A stretch of 64,000 nucleotides of DNA, from contig OY757939.1 in assembly GCA_963585895.1 (NCBI GenBank), forward strand, positions 56,808,509 to 56,872,508, given 5' to 3'. The position numbers were made by a program, and so were the translations under genes. This DNA is from Sepioteuthis lessoniana. Lineage: Eukaryota > Mollusca > Cephalopoda > Myopsida > Loliginidae. The notes under the pieces were generated by a model that saw only the letters and a list, made by a program, of their open reading frames with translations, was not told where the DNA came from and searched no databases. This document shows, piece by piece, positions 1 to 11,065 of this stretch. Positions within the stretch are counted from its first letter, which is position 1; the number at the start of each line of letters is the position of its first letter.

Positions 1-302
1 CCCCAGATAGGAAATTAAACTGGGGACGTGAATGAGGCCATGCCTGGAAGCGCTGAGGATTTGGGGTATTTGAAAAAAAAAACCCAGTTAGTTGAGATTC
101 AGACCTGGGCGAGGCCAGACGACTTTGTGCGCTACGGGTACTGTGCGTTGGTTGGGTGAGTGAGTTGAGAGCTGACGATGTAAAAGCAGTCAGCATAGAA
201 AGATTGTGTGTCTCTCTCCTCGTGTCGAAAAACGTTTAACTCAAAAAGGTGAATAAAAAGTTTCGTACCTGAACCAATTTCGTGTTTTCGGATTCCTACA
301 TG
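1..302 (+). mobile_element. 3' part of an LTR (family LTR-A), cut by the window edge
   Basis: This stretch matches the reverse complement of 14848-15328 along its length, including the CCAGATAGG motif, the block GTTAGTTGAGA, CCAGACGA, GTGTCTCTCTCC and a polyadenylation-like AATAAAAAG followed by TTCGTACCTGAA. It ends in CCTACA, the usual CA end of an LTR. No primer-binding site or internal coding sequence follows, so it is either a solo LTR or a 3' LTR whose element lies off the left edge. The superfamily is not determined. Confidence 0.6.
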
Positions 303-373
303 TTCATGAACATTATGAACATTCTGTGAACTTATGTTTATTTCACATATTCATATTTTGGTCGTATTTTTGG

Positions 374-941
374 TTTGGTTTGTTTGGTTTTATGGCATAT
401 CAACCTTTGTAGGTTATTTAACGCCAAATCCATTTTTATGTAAATAATCTGTTCTATTGAAAACAGTTCAGTTTAGCATAAGTACACAGTTTATTTGTCA
501 AAAACATTTCCTTTTCAAACTATTCAAGCAGTTATATGTAATAATTCAGTTAAGTGTAAATACAGTTTTAATGTCGAAAAATAGTTCTATTTGAAATAAT
601 TCAGTTAAGCATAAGCACGCAGTTTAAGTGTAAGTACGGTTTAATTGTCAAAAACGTTTCTATTTCAAGCTATTCAGTTTGCTCAATTCATTTTAGCATA
701 AGTATGCTGCTAGTTCTATTTAACCCATAGATAGGACCCTTATCAGGTGCTACCACTCCGGGCCAGAGTGGACCTGGGAGCGATGGCAATAAAGGGGTAC
801 TCCACATTCCCCAAAGCTCCAGCACTGCTGGAATCTCACCATCAGATTGTTTAGTGTCATATCCAGGACACTCGTTGGGGGGTTCTTACCCCTCTGCAGA
901 GAAGCAGTCGGTGTATTCTACAGCCCCAGCCGACTAGGCAA
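374..941 (-). mobile_element. Family U retroposon, full length, with TSD
   Basis: Read on the minus strand the element starts TTGCCTAGTCGGCTGGGG at 941, runs through a GC-richer head of about 220 bp ending in CTATCTATGGGTTAAATAG, an AT-rich body made of about 60-bp subrepeats (AACTGAATT...GAAATAGAAC) and the tail hairpin GGCGTTAAATAACC...GGTTGATATGCC, then an (AACC)-type tail. An 11-bp direct repeat CGTATTTTTGG flanks it at 363-373 and 942-952. I see no tRNA, 5S or 7SL promoter in the head. Confidence 0.75.
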
Positions 942-1178
942 CGTATTTTTGGACGTGGCCCTATGTTACATGTTGCATTTACACCCAAATCCATTCTGAC
1001 ACTAAATTTTGTACCTGTTAAGCTCCTATTAATCAAATAGATCTTTTCGGAAATTATCAGGGTTAGGATAAAAAAGTTGAATCCATAAAACTGTAAAATT
1101 ATTTGTATTAGATTGGAATACTTGAAAATTCAAAACTGTGTGTAAATAAATATTAATAATTATTTGATAGGATTAGTT

Positions 1179-2226
1179 GTCTAAATTTCGGAGACGAAGC
1201 TTGTTGATTTTTATCATTAAGGGTTTTCAGACTATTGTCTTCATCTTTATTGTTATTTCCCCAAAGTTTCGTCCGATACATCCTCCGGTCTTCTCCAGGT
1301 GTTTGTCGAACTCGGGAACCTTCACGGAACTTCGAACTACGTCCTTTATTGAAACCACAGGGGGTCGCCTGTTCTGATTCCGTTAGCCATAACCGGGAAC
1401 AAGTGTTAAGTATTCCTGTATTGTTACTCGATTGTAGTGAGGATTGAACCTGCAACTTCCAGATGATTGTCTCCTTAGAAGCTTAGGGAACCAACGCCTA
1501 TAACCATTACGCTGGACAATTTAGAGTGAATTTTTGGGACTTATAAACTTAATGTTCTTATTTGACTTGAATTACTACTATTATGTGTGATTTTTTACCT
1601 GTGCTCATATTCAGATTTTTTATTTTATTTTATTTTATTTTATTTTTTCATCTAGCCTTCTTGATTATCGGTTCCCATAGTGTATTCAACTCTATACTTG
1701 GTCTACTCAGCAGGTCATTGTAGCCCAACATATGTGCTGATTCCTTGAGGCGTCTAATCCTCCAATGTTCAGCCCTATCAATTATTTCAACTTTATCCCA
1801 TAAGGGCAGATGATTTCCCTTTTCCTTCCATATATGGTCCGCCATACCCGACTTTTCAATCTCGCCTCGTACTGCTGCCTTCCGATGTTCTTCTAGCCTT
1901 TCTTTTAGTGGGCGTCCAGTCTCACCTTTGTATATTTTACCACAACTGCAAGGGATGTAGTAAACACAGTTCTTGGTCATGTTGAATTCCGTTGGTGGCT
2001 TGACCCAGAAGAGATATCTCCGGAGAGTTGAACCACTTGTGAATACTGTCCTGGTGTCATATGAACTACATATCTTTTGGATCCTTTCGGCTAGTCCTTT
2101 GACACAGGGCAGACATACCGTGGTGAGTTTTCGGGTATTATCCGCCATCCTCCTATCTAGGTTTCTTGAAACGTTGTGGAAATAACAATAAAGATGAAGA
2201 CAATAGTCCGAAAACCCTTAATGATA
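1179..2226 (-). mobile_element. Penelope-like element insertion, 5'-truncated, with TSD and inverted end
   Basis: A 13-bp direct repeat GATAGGATTAGTT at 1166-1178 and 2227-2239 bounds this block. In minus-strand order it holds a short inverted copy of its own 3' end (2172-2226), a GIY-YIG coding remnant (1648-2148), a (TTTTA)n tract (about 1618-1646), a tRNA-like stretch with a B-box-like GGTTCAATCC (complement of 1441-1450) and an A-box-like stretch near 1496-1512, and a 3' end related to 23990-24321 and 41670-41941. PLEs are known for inverted or tandem partial terminal copies, and this arrangement fits. Confidence 0.65.
1648..2148 (-). pseudogene. GIY-YIG endonuclease domain fragment of a Penelope-like element
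   Basis: The open frame encodes 166 residues. Around residues 61-95 it has the pattern CVYYIPCSCGKIYKGETGR followed by LKERLEEHR, which fits the GIY-YIG nuclease core as found at the C-terminus of Penelope-type retroelements: the degenerate GIY at VYY, YIG at IYKG, and the conserved arginine in LKER. The DHIWKEKGNH and RIRRLKESAHML stretches also fit the rest of that domain, the last one carrying the catalytic glutamate. The reverse transcriptase that should precede it is absent, because the element starts about 80 bp upstream, so this is a dead 5'-truncated copy. It belongs to a different PLE lineage from the one at 62173-63991, which has a long cysteine cluster before its nuclease. Confidence 0.7.
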
Positions 2227-2239
2227 GATAGGATTAGTT

Positions 2240-3060
2240 ATTTGAAATAATATAATTGCTTGAATTATTGATATTGATTCGGAATACTTGAAATCATATA
2301 ACAATGTGAAGATGATTTGTAATAATTTAGAATAGCTGATCTTATATAACAATGTAAGCAAGTATTTACAGAGAAAAAATAGAACTCTGTAGAGGCTGTA
2401 GGATAGAGCGACGGCATCTTTGCAGATGGGTAAGACTTTCCCCACAAATAGTGTCCCGGATATAACCCTAAATAATCTGATGGTGAGGTTCCAGTCCTGG
2501 AATTTGAGGAATGTGTGGTACCCCTTCATTGCCATTGCTCCTAGGTCCACTCTGACCCAGAGAGGTAGCACCTGATAGAGTTTTATCTATTTGTCAAATA
2601 GAACTGTTTGACATTTAAACTATATGTAACCAAATGGCTGGTGTTTAATTGATTTGTTAGTGATACGTAGCAATACTTGGAACCATTTAACTGTGTACAA
2701 AGGAATGTGTAATATTAAATTACTAGGGTTAAATACCAATATCTTAAACTCTTAATGTACTTAAATTAAATTATTGGTATTACATAACAACACTTGTACC
2801 TATTTGACAGCGTGCAAACGAATGAATCGTGTGCATAGAATAATTAGTGTTAAATGGCAAAACGTCTAACCATTTCACTGTCTGCAAGCCAATGATTAAT
2901 ATTGAATAGAATTATTAGTGTTAGATAGCAATAATTGAAACCATTTAACCGTGTATTACCAACAGCAATAGCAGTGAGCAACAAAAAAATTATTCTCATT
3001 TAAAAATGAAATTACCTACAAATTATTCACTTATATATCATATCTGTATATCAATTTAAA
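2240..3060 (+). mobile_element. Family U copy, left part (interrupted by RTE at 3061)
   Basis: From about 2390 the head is recognisable (GAGGTTCCAGTCCTGG, CATTGCTCCTAGGTCCACTC, GGTAGCACCTGATAGAG) and is followed by the AT-rich body with repeated GAATACTTG/ACCATTTAACTGTG motifs. The body continues beyond the RTE insertion at 3721-3840. Sequence 2240-2388 is U-like body, probably from the copy that the PLE at 1179-2226 broke. Confidence 0.6.
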
Positions 3061-3707
3061 AACTGAATATATGTGCTTTAATCAAGCTGGCGACATCTCC
3101 ACACAAGAGGAAACCTCTCTGAAACTGGTAGACAAATTCACATACCTAGGAAGCAGTGTCTCATCAACTGAAAAATACATCGACACGCGGCTAACGAAGG
3201 CATGGACAGCTATCGATAAGCTATCGATCATATGGAAATCAAACCTGACCGACAAAATGAAACGCAGTTTCTTCCAGGCACTGGTCGTGTCGATACTGCT
3301 GTATGGATGCACCACTTGGACGCTGGAGAAGAAGCTAGACGGCAATTACACAAGAATGTTGCGAGCAATATTGAACAAGTCCTGGCGGCAACACCCCAGA
3401 AGTCTCTAAATATACGGCCACCTACCTCCCATCACGAAAACTATCCAAGCTAGACGAACCAGACACGCAGGACACTGCTGGAGAAGCAAGGACGAGCTCA
3501 TAAGTGATGTATTCCTATGGACCCCCACATATGGCCTAGTAAAAGCAGGACGACCAGCTAGAACATAATACAGCAGCTATGTGGGGATACGGGATGTAGC
3601 CCTGAAGACCTACCGGAGGCGATGAACGATAGGGAGAAGTGGCGAGAGAGGGTCAAGGATATTTGTGCAAGCAGCACGTCATGATGATTATGATGATGAT
3701 GATGATG
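3061..3707 (+). mobile_element. RTE-clade LINE, 5'-truncated insertion with TSD
   Basis: A 13-bp direct repeat ATATCAATTTAAA flanks the insertion (3048-3060, 3708-3720), which lies inside a U copy. It encodes the end of the reverse transcriptase region (TYLGSSVSSTE about 3145, then SILLYGCTTWTL about 3291) and the C-terminal tail (RRTRHAGHCW, SPEDLPEAMND). It ends in a (GAT)n/(ATG)n microsatellite, the kind of tail usual for RTE elements. The frame is broken near 3320 and again after 3400, so it is not functional. Five other copies in the window end at the same place: 12288-13020, 19100-19285, 30602-31215, 50155-50555 and 61250-61880. Confidence 0.8.
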
Positions 3708-3720
3708 ATATCAATTTAAA

Positions 3721-3840
3721 TGTGTACAAGAAATGACTGATGTTAAATAGTTACTGTTACATAGCAATACTTGAAACTATTTAACTGTGTGCAAACAAAT
3801 GAGCCCAGTCCAGCTTAAAATGTTGTCGTCAGAATGTGTT
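3721..3840 (+). mobile_element. Family U copy, right part
   Basis: Continuation of the AT-rich U body after the RTE insertion. It has ACATAGCAATACTTGAAAC and TTTAACTGTGTGCAAAC motifs. The tail hairpin is missing. Confidence 0.5.
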
Positions 3841-3919
3841 TACAAATTATATATATTTAATAAATATGTATGAACAAGATTTCGCATTGAAAAATTGTCA
3901 TAAGACCTAACCAACCCTG

Positions 3920-4135
3920 GTTCAGTTGGCTGGGGTTGCTGAATACACCGTATGCATCTTTGTAGAGGGGTAAGTCTCCCCCAACGAGTGTCCTGGATAT
4001 GAGACAGAACAATCTGATGGTGAGATTCCTGTAATGCTGGAGCTTTGGGGGATGCGGAATACCCTTTTATTGCGATCGCTCCCAGGTCCACTCTGGCTCG
4101 GAGTGGTAGCACCTGATAGGGTTTTATCTATTGTC
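3920..4135 (+). mobile_element. Family U head only
   Basis: It begins at CAGTTGGCTGGGGTTGCTG and runs through GAGTGTCCTGGATATGA, GCTCCCAGGTCCACTCTGG and GGTAGCACCTGATAGGG, then stops at the end of the head. The AT-rich body and tail are absent, so it is a 3'-truncated or deleted copy. Confidence 0.65.
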
Positions 4136-4139
4136 ACGT

Positions 4140-4591
4140 GGTGTCCCATTGAGACGATTGAAATATGATTACTACTATCCTCTTGTTTGAATTAACAGTA
4201 GCAAGCCATCAGAGAATGACCGTTAAGAACAGATGTTTGTACTCGGTGACCTCCCTCGGGTCGCCTGACACGGGAAGGAAGAAGGTAGAAGCCAAACGAT
4301 TGGCTGGGACCCTAAAACGGAAGTGGGGACTTCCTCCCGTCAGCGGAAATAGAAAAGCAAAAAATTAGTTGTTGGACAGGGTTCGTGGCAGACGGAACCA
4401 AAGCCAGTACTCCGGGTAGAAGAAGACAAAAAAATAACTCGGACACGAAGGAGCCAAGTTCTTCAAGCCAGTATTAAAAATAGCATAAAGTTTATTAGCC
4501 CGTAAAAGAGGAAATATTCTCCACAGGAACTCCATCAAAGAAAAAAGATAAGTAACCTTTGAGACCATTTCTCCATATACCCAATTTTATA

Positions 4592-4645
<54 letters not shown>

Positions 4646-5221
4646 GAATAAAAACGAAAGACAAGAAAAGAAGAAAAACATTTATGTTCATGGACTGTTC
4701 ATTTATTATATATTTGACACGTTGAAGGTGTATATCTATGTGTAGTAAAAGATTGATGTATTTTAATGTTCCCACGTGGTCGAAGTTGTTCTTTGCAGTG
4801 TCTTCTACGAGTTTGTTATGTCATATTTCTTTTCCTGCTTCTATTCGCCTTATGATATGCTCGTTTAAAATTGTCCTATTAATTTCTTTAAAATATCACA
4901 CGGGAAACCAGAATTGCCGACTACTATAATTAATATTATTACGTCTCAACCTAGAGGTCCATATCTTCCATTGTCTAGGGGAGGAAGACTAGTAGCTTTG
5001 GTGGGTGTGTGTATAGTGTAAAATTTGGAACCCCTTGCCAGCGGCGGTCAGTCTAGCCCTAAATTAATCCCCCACATAATATGCCAGTTTTTATGTGCCC
5101 GAGGAAAAAACTCTGAACGAGGAGTTATTCTACAAGGGATCAAGTGCCAACCAGCCCCGTCTTCACACGTGCGAAAATAAAGTCCCGTTTTGGGATTTTA
5201 GTCAATTTGCCGTCACACTAT
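4140..5221. other. Unassigned sequence with a (TC)n tract
   Basis: I recognise no element here except a pure (TC)n microsatellite at about 4593-4641. The part 4200-4560 is richer in GC and contains an open frame of 67 codons (4165-4368) without family resemblance. The part 4930-5220 is also GC-richer and unassigned. Neither has convincing splice signals or a codon bias, so I do not call a gene. Confidence 0.3.
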
Positions 5222-5372
5222 AGGTCAAGTTGTGTACTTATATTAAACTGAATTGTTTGAAATAGAACAGTTTATATGTATAAAAATGGATTTGGCATTA
5301 AATGACCGACAATGATTGATATGCCATAAATCCAAATCCAAAACCAAACCAACCCAACCAACTAACCAACCA
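5222..5372 (+). mobile_element. Family U 3' end
   Basis: It has one body subrepeat (AAACTGAATTGTTTGAAATAG), then GGATTTGGCATTAAATGACC and TTGATATGCCATAAA of the tail hairpin, then an (AACC)-rich tail. Confidence 0.6.
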
Positions 5373-6000
5373 GAAAAAAGTGCTATTAAAAATCTATGCG
5401 ACATTGAAAATATCGTTATGATTACAATTAAACATTTATGAATGAATTAAAATTGGGCATTAAATAACCCCTAAGAATTTGATATGTTGTATAACGAGAT
5501 GAATGAAGGAGCATAGCACATTCCTTTATACTTTATTCCACGAAAGGGACTGAAGTTGACTGTAAGAAGAGTGTAAAAAACAGAAGTAGACTGAGGATTT
5601 GCTATATTGACCCATAACTTTTTTTTACGGATGTTTCTTTACCGGGTTCAACTGTGGGCCTCTGATCCCCATCCCAGGTTGCTGACCGGCCATTATCCAA
5701 CTGTATATCCGAGACTGACGGTATCTGACGTGGGTACCCGTATATATATAGTTTCATAACGCCTATACATTCTTTCTGTTTCAACCCACGTGAGCTACTT
5801 TCGCTTGTTTACACAGGTGCATCATGTATAGAGAAATCCTTGATTGACGACCCTGGAAAAGGTCAGTATGCAATATATATGCCATTAAACGAAAACATCA
5901 AATCGAAACTATAGTTAAGATTGAACATTTAGAAATGAATTAAATTTCTACATTAAAAAACCCATATGAGTTGATATGCTTTTAAACAAATCAAACAAAA
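5373..6000. other. Unassigned sequence with tail-hairpin relics
   Basis: Two weak tail-hairpin relics sit at 5450-5495 and 5935-5990. The 5602-5784 segment is GC-richer and open in several frames on both strands (61 codons on the minus strand), so frame openness there carries little weight. I see no family match. Confidence 0.25.
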
Positions 6001-6760
6001 CTGTAGAATACACCGACAGAGGGGTAAGATGACCCCCCCCCTCAACGACTGTTCTGATTTTGACACTAAGCAATCTGATGATGATGTTCCAGTGATGCTA
6101 AAGCTTTGGGGAATACGGAGAACCCCTTCAGTGCCATCTCTCCAAGGGCAACTCAGCTACCGGAGTGATAGCACCTGATCGGGTCCTATCTAGGGGTTAA
6201 ATAGAACTAAACTGCATACGTATGCTAAACTGAATTGTTTTAATTAGAACTGTTTGAAGAAACTGAATAGCTTAGAATTGAAAGGTTTTTGACAAATAAG
6301 CTGTGTACTTACATTTAAACTGCGTAATTATGCTAAACTGAATTGTTTGAAATGGAATTGTTTTTGACATTGAAACTGTTCTTACGCTAAACTGAATTGT
6401 TTAATATAGAACTGTTTTGATATTCAACAGTGTGTAAACAAAATCTATACTTATACAAAACTGAATTAGCTGAATTAGAACTGTTTGAATAAACTGAATA
6501 GCATGAAATAGAAATGTTTTTGACATTGAAACTGTGTACTGATGCTAAACTGAATTGTTTGAAATAGAACTAATTATTTGTATAAAAATTGATTTGGCAT
6601 TAAATAACCTAGAAAGGTTGATATGCCATAAAACCCAACTAAAAAGTAGAACAGATTATTTGTATAAAAGTGGATTTGGCGTTAAACAACCTACGAAGGT
6701 TGATATGTCATAAAATCCAAACAACCAACCAACCAACCAACCAGCCAATCAGTCAAACCG
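6001..6760 (+). mobile_element. Family U copy, slightly 5'-truncated, two tail hairpins
   Basis: It starts inside the head (GTAGAATACACCGACAGAGG), keeps the head end GGTCCTATCTAGGGGTTAAATAG, and has at least five body subrepeats. Two tail hairpins lie about 80 bp apart at 6590-6640 and 6670-6715, before an (AACC)n tail. The tail module is therefore already duplicated in this copy. Confidence 0.7.
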
Positions 6761-6773
6761 AATCTTGGAGAGT

Positions 6774-6996
6774 CACCGTTGGTTAGTGGCTGAATTGAAG
6801 GACTGCAACATTGTCGTAATTGTATTTAAACTTTAGTCGTCCTCATAGATTCACTTTCGGACTTATACCCTGGGATAAAGATATCAACTCCTTTATCTCT
6901 CCAGCGAAGGGTTAAACAGTACCATAACTGTTTTATAAGGATTGCTTTGGTATAAAGTAGCCCATAAAGGTTGATATGCCATTAGACAAAGAAACG
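6774..6996 (+). mobile_element. SINE family S2 copy
   Basis: A diverged tRNA-like head (GTTGGTTAGTGGCTGAATTG) is followed by TTCACTTTCGGACTTATACCC and the S2 end: GGATTGCTTTGGTATAAAGTAGCCC, AAGGTTGATATGCCATTAGAC, AAAGAAAC. The B box is degenerate. Confidence 0.6.
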
Positions 6997-6999
6997 ACA

Positions 7000-7505
7000 C
7001 TCAATTTGACCAAACCTAACACGAATGAATTCCATACTGGTAGATCAAGTACATTCCGTTTGTCTCGAGATTTGTTACTGGATATTTATAACATTAAGGT
7101 GTATCGAATAAAAATGCCTGTTTCCAGATTTGGTCCCTTTTATATACGAGACATTTTACTTTCAGGGTCTAGAATCCTTAACAGTCGGGATTCATTGTAA
7201 TTGTGAAGAACAGAATTAGATATGAAAGAGTGAAAGAAGGACCTTTTGTGGATTCTTCTCTGAGATATATTGTGTTTAGAGCCAAACTTTGAGGTGCTGT
7301 ACGAATTTCGAATCGGCATATTCGATTTGGTCAAAAATACAGGATTGTAGCCCAGAAGCAAAAAGCGTTGTTGCCTATTGTTTTCTGAAGCGGTTGAAAC
7401 GCTCCGAATTTCTCAATTGCCACTTATTAAGTTCGGGATGATGACAAACACCATGGCACTCATTCAATCAGACTTCTCTGTATTAACTTAGAGGAACAAC
7501 AAGAA
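7000..7505. other. Unassigned sequence
   Basis: I see no recognisable element or coding signature here. Short open frames of about 70 codons occur on both strands and look random. Confidence 0.3.
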
Positions 7506-7509
7506 GATT

Positions 7510-7564
<55 letters not shown>

Positions 7565-7650
7565 CATGTTTTTATTATTACTTTTTTCTTTCTTTCTCAT
7601 TTTGTAGTTCTTTATATTTCCCTCTTTCTTTCTTCCTTTCTTTCTTTTTT

Positions 7651-7686
<36 letters not shown>

Positions 7687-7945
7687 ATGTTTTTATTATT
7701 TCTTTTTTCTTTCTTTCTCATTGTTGTAGTTCTTTATATCTCTTTCTTTCTTTCTTTCTTTATTTATTTCTTTTTTCTTTCTTTCTCATTTTGTAGTTCT
7801 TTATATCTCCCTCTTTCTTTCTTTCTTTATTTCTTTCTTTCTTTCTTTCTTTCTCATGTTTCTATTATTTCTTTTTTCTTTCCTTCTCATTTTTGTAGTT
7901 CTTTATATCTCCCTCTTTCTTTCTTTCTTTCTTTCTTTTGTCGAT
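7506..7945. repeat. Compound (TTTC)n tandem array
   Basis: Runs of TTTC alternate about four times with a non-repetitive spacer (TTTTTATTATT... then CTCATTTTGTAGTTCTTTATAT), at about 7565, 7685, 7760 and 7855. The array is therefore a minisatellite built on a microsatellite. The Phe/Leu/Ser-rich open frame 7687-8022 is a product of the repeat. Confidence 0.8.
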
Positions 7946-8445
7946 CGTTGATCCAGTGTATACAAAAAGCAAACATGATAATGCCTAATTGGATATATTA
8001 TCTCTGCACAGCGGCAAAATGAAGAAGATAAAAATATAAAAAACAAGTAAATAAAAACACTTTCATTTTCGCAGAATTGTAAAACGTGCACTCACAAGAC
8101 AACATTTTACCTTCAGATTTTTTCATTCCTAAGCAATTTAAGAATTCCATTCGCAATGACATCGTTAATATAACCCGACGGAAATTATCGCCCAAGCTTG
8201 ATATCTTATTCCTCTTACATCCTTGACTTTTCAAAATCCGTCCAGTACTCTTGTACAAGTCGAATTTTGGGGCTAAATTTTAAATTAAAGTTTTTTCTGG
8301 GAGTGTATATAGAATATCTTTTTTTTTTTGGCAATTCACATTTTATTAAAATCTGCGCGATACGAAATGTTCGAGACAATTATTACAGTGCCATGCATCA
8401 AGTGACTGGTTTTTTAAAAACATGTTTCACTAAAAGGACAGATTT
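7946..8445. other. Unassigned sequence
   Basis: AT-rich DNA with no recognised element. Short open frames on both strands have no coding-like features. Confidence 0.3.
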
Positions 8446-9013
8446 GGTTGGGTTGGGTTTTATGGCATATCAACTATTGTAGGTTACACATATACATATC
8501 TATCAAATATGATTTGTAAACACATTTTGATGATAATATTTTGAAATTTACCAATGCTCATTTTTTTCTAACCCATTAAATGGTTCTAAGTATTTCTATC
8601 TTACACGAATAAGTCTATTTACTATTAATGTTTTGTTTGCACACAGTTAAATGGTGGCAAGTATTGCAATTTATCTCTTACAATTCAATTTAATATCAGT
8701 CATTTGTTTACACACAGTTAAATGATCAGTTTTATTTCTAACAATTCAATTTAGCGTAAGTCTTTTGTTTGGACATAGTTTAATTTCAAACAGTTCTATT
8801 TGTCTCTTAGATCAGGTGTTACCACTCCAGGTCAGAGTGAACCTGTGAGCAATGGCTATGAAGGGATACTCTGCATTCCCCAAAGCTGCAGGACTGGAGA
8901 CTTACCTTCAGATTGTTTAGTGTCATATCCAGAACATTCATTGGGGGAGGAGTCTTACCCTTCTGCAGGGATTTAGACGGTTTGTTCCAGAGTCCCACCC
9001 GACTCAGCTGTGA
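8446..9013 (-). mobile_element. Family U copy
   Basis: In minus orientation the head begins near GACTCGGGTGGGACTCTGG, passes through CTCACAGGTTCACTCTGACC, and ends with the tail hairpin (TTATGGCATATCAACTATTGTAGG at the left edge). The 5' end is diverged and the body is shorter than in other copies. Confidence 0.65.
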
Positions 9014-9324
9014 AAGGGCAGAGAAGTGAGCTAAGGTTATCTGTTGATTTGTGACATTTGGTAAAGAAGATATTTAACATTTAAGTTGCAAAGCGTGAGA
9101 CTCTATGTTTACAAGTGGCAACATAATCAAATCAGTTACACTGTTTGATTTTCACTGGGTACCCCATACTTCTAACCTTGTGCAAAACTAGGCTTTATAA
9201 ATGACAACACTTGCAAAACGTCACTTGTGAGTTTGATTCTCACCGTTTGCCTCATACTTCAGCTCTTGTACAAAACTAATCAATTGCTTGTAAATTATAG
9301 ACTAAATGAGGATATCGAATTTAG

Positions 9325-9365
9325 TTGGTTGGCTTACTGGCATATCAACCCTTGTTGGACAATTT
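9325..9365 (-). repeat. Isolated U/S2 tail hairpin
   Basis: TTGGTTGGCTTACTGGCATA followed by TCAACCCTTGTTGG is the tail hairpin and (AACC) tail on the minus strand, without any head or body. Confidence 0.5.
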
Positions 9366-10234
9366 GATGTGGAAGTAAGTTTGTAGGGGGACATGTTATT
9401 TGGTAGATATGTTTGGTTCCCCCAAAACTTATGTTGTATTTTGGTGTATTTTTAGATTAGTCATGTTTGGAAAAAAGGGCACATCGATACAAATGTAGTA
9501 AAGATGTAATGATATGAAAAATGTGTAAACGATATGAAACGGCGCGGACAAAAGGAACATTCAAAACAAGTGACATAAATGAAACAAATTTATATCTTAA
9601 TAATACATACAATGAAAACATTTAAAACATTACTATGGTTCTATTACTGTATGTGAATATATTCTCTGTGTGTGCGTGTGTGACTAACACAACTAAAAAC
9701 TACAAAAAGGACTAAATGACAAAGTGTCCTATGCATATTAACTACGTATTTCTAAATGTTCGTTTCTTTCTGTGGTTCGACGCAATTGCTGATTCCGAGG
9801 CTGGAAAAAGTCTCACGTCTGTTGGTGAATAAGAAAGAGTTATAGTATTCTCTCTGGAAGTCACACTGGAGAGAGTGTGTTAGCCCTGCAAGTGAAAATG
9901 TGAAAAAGGGGAAGACGAAGTATTCATAGAAAATACGTGTCTTGGAGTCGGCTCCAAAAAACGCTGGACGAAATTCAAATGAGGACGTAGTTTTAAACAC
10001 TGATCACGTGGTTCTTCTGGCCAATGGTTTCCGGAGACTGAATATTTGCGTGCGTCGGCCATCTTTGTTTCGGGAACAAGTGGCATACAGCCCATTTTAA
10101 ATTAAAGGAGTGTAAGTCCTATAAATTCAACAACATTGCTCCCCATTTATAGAGGGTAAAAAAATCATTTTAAACAGGTAATCACATTCTTACTTAGTTA
10201 CAATATTAATCTTTTAGCCTTGTCTAAGAATACG
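9366..10234. other. Unassigned region, GC-richer towards the right
   Basis: 9740-10100 is richer in GC than its surroundings and holds a minus-strand open frame of 71 codons. On the minus strand there is an AAAGATGGCCGAC match to the YY1-type motif near 10050, and a TATAAAT near 10140. The minus strand could begin an LTR at TGTTGTTGAATTTATAGG (about 10132), but I find no partner LTR, no primer-binding site and no second copy. It could equally be low-copy host DNA. Confidence 0.25.
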
Positions 10235-10400
10235 TCGACTTTGTCCCCCGAAGAGGGGTAAGACCCCCACCCAGAAAAAACAATTTGTCCAAGATATGAC
10301 ACTAAAAGTTCCACTGACGGAGCACTGGAGAGTGTGGTGCACTCTTTCATTGCCATTACTCATAGGTTCACTGTGTCATGTTAGATTGCTTCAAAATTCT
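10235..10400 (+). mobile_element. Family U head, diverged
   Basis: GAAGAGGGGTAAGACCCCCA, CAAGATATGACACTAAAAG and CATTGCCATTACTCATAGG match the U head. The rest is lost. Confidence 0.5.
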
Positions 10401-10439
10401 TTGTATTAGATAGGAATACTTGAAACCATACAGCAGGAG

Positions 10440-10625
10440 AGTAAAATCCAAAGTGCTGGACGACGACCTGGAAATAAGCAAGTTCAAACCCCAGTCACAT
10501 TGTTACATTCATTTTCGGACCAATACTCTTGGAAAAGGAATGAACCCCTTATTCCCCCATAAAACCGTTACTGTCCTTCTTCTTCGATGACGGCTTTGGC
10601 ATTAAATAACCGACGAAAGAAACTT
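10440..10625 (+). mobile_element. SINE family S2 copy
   Basis: It has a B-box-like GCAAGTTCAAACCCCAGTC, then TTCATTTTCGGACCAATACT, and ends in GGCTTTGGCATTAAATAACC followed by AAAGAAAC. The first half of the hairpin is kept and the second is lost. Confidence 0.55.
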
Positions 10626-10689
10626 TTAACCGTGTTTAGATTATCATTATTTTTAAGAACAGTTACTGAAAGATATGTTTGTTTATTAA

Positions 10690-10703
10690 AGATTCTTCTT
10701 CTT

Positions 10704-10786
<83 letters not shown>

Positions 10787-10810
10787 CATTATTATTATTA
10801 TTATTATTTA
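10690..10810. repeat. (TTC)n(TTA)n microsatellite
   Basis: About 40 bp of TTC repeats are followed by about 75 bp of ATT repeats. The TTA part abuts the 3' end of a minus-strand R4-like LINE fragment, so it may be that element's (TAA)n tail or target. Confidence 0.85.
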
Positions 10811-11065
10811 CTCAGAGTTTTTCACATCAGTTTTAGCTGATGGTCTTTCACTGGAGTTCGAGTGACAGCAAGTCTCTTCAAGTCTCCTGGACACTTCTCA
10901 GTATTCTGTCTGTTCTCAACAATGCTGTCGTTTGGATGGTCTTCACTCGGCCGCCAACTTCCAAGTCCTCCAGTCCCTTTAATAATCCTTTAGTTACTGT
11001 ACCAAAAGCACCAATCCTTCGTTTCCTATTCTTTCAGTTTTATTCTCTGGACAATTTTGCAAATT
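10811..11065 (-). mobile_element. R4/Dong-like LINE, 3' end
   Basis: On the minus strand it encodes the same C-terminal module as 31956-32310: an IGAFGTV-like stretch, then GLEDLEVGGRVK, and VLNTDRILRSVQET-like. The DNA ends with a complement of CACTCCAGTGAAAGACCATC at the left edge, next to (TAA)n. Stops break the frame. Confidence 0.6.

Noticed and set aside
374..941. Family U as a Helitron or Helentron-type element with internal tandem repeats and a 3' hairpin
   Set aside because: Several copies have 11-15 bp target-site duplications, which such elements do not make.
5602..5784. Minus-strand frame of 61 codons with protein-like composition
   Set aside because: The region is open in another minus frame and in a long plus frame as well, so openness does not discriminate. 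No paired splice sites.
10568..10865. Ile/Leu/Arg homopolymer-containing open frames
   Set aside because: Translations of the (TTC)n(TTA)n microsatellite.
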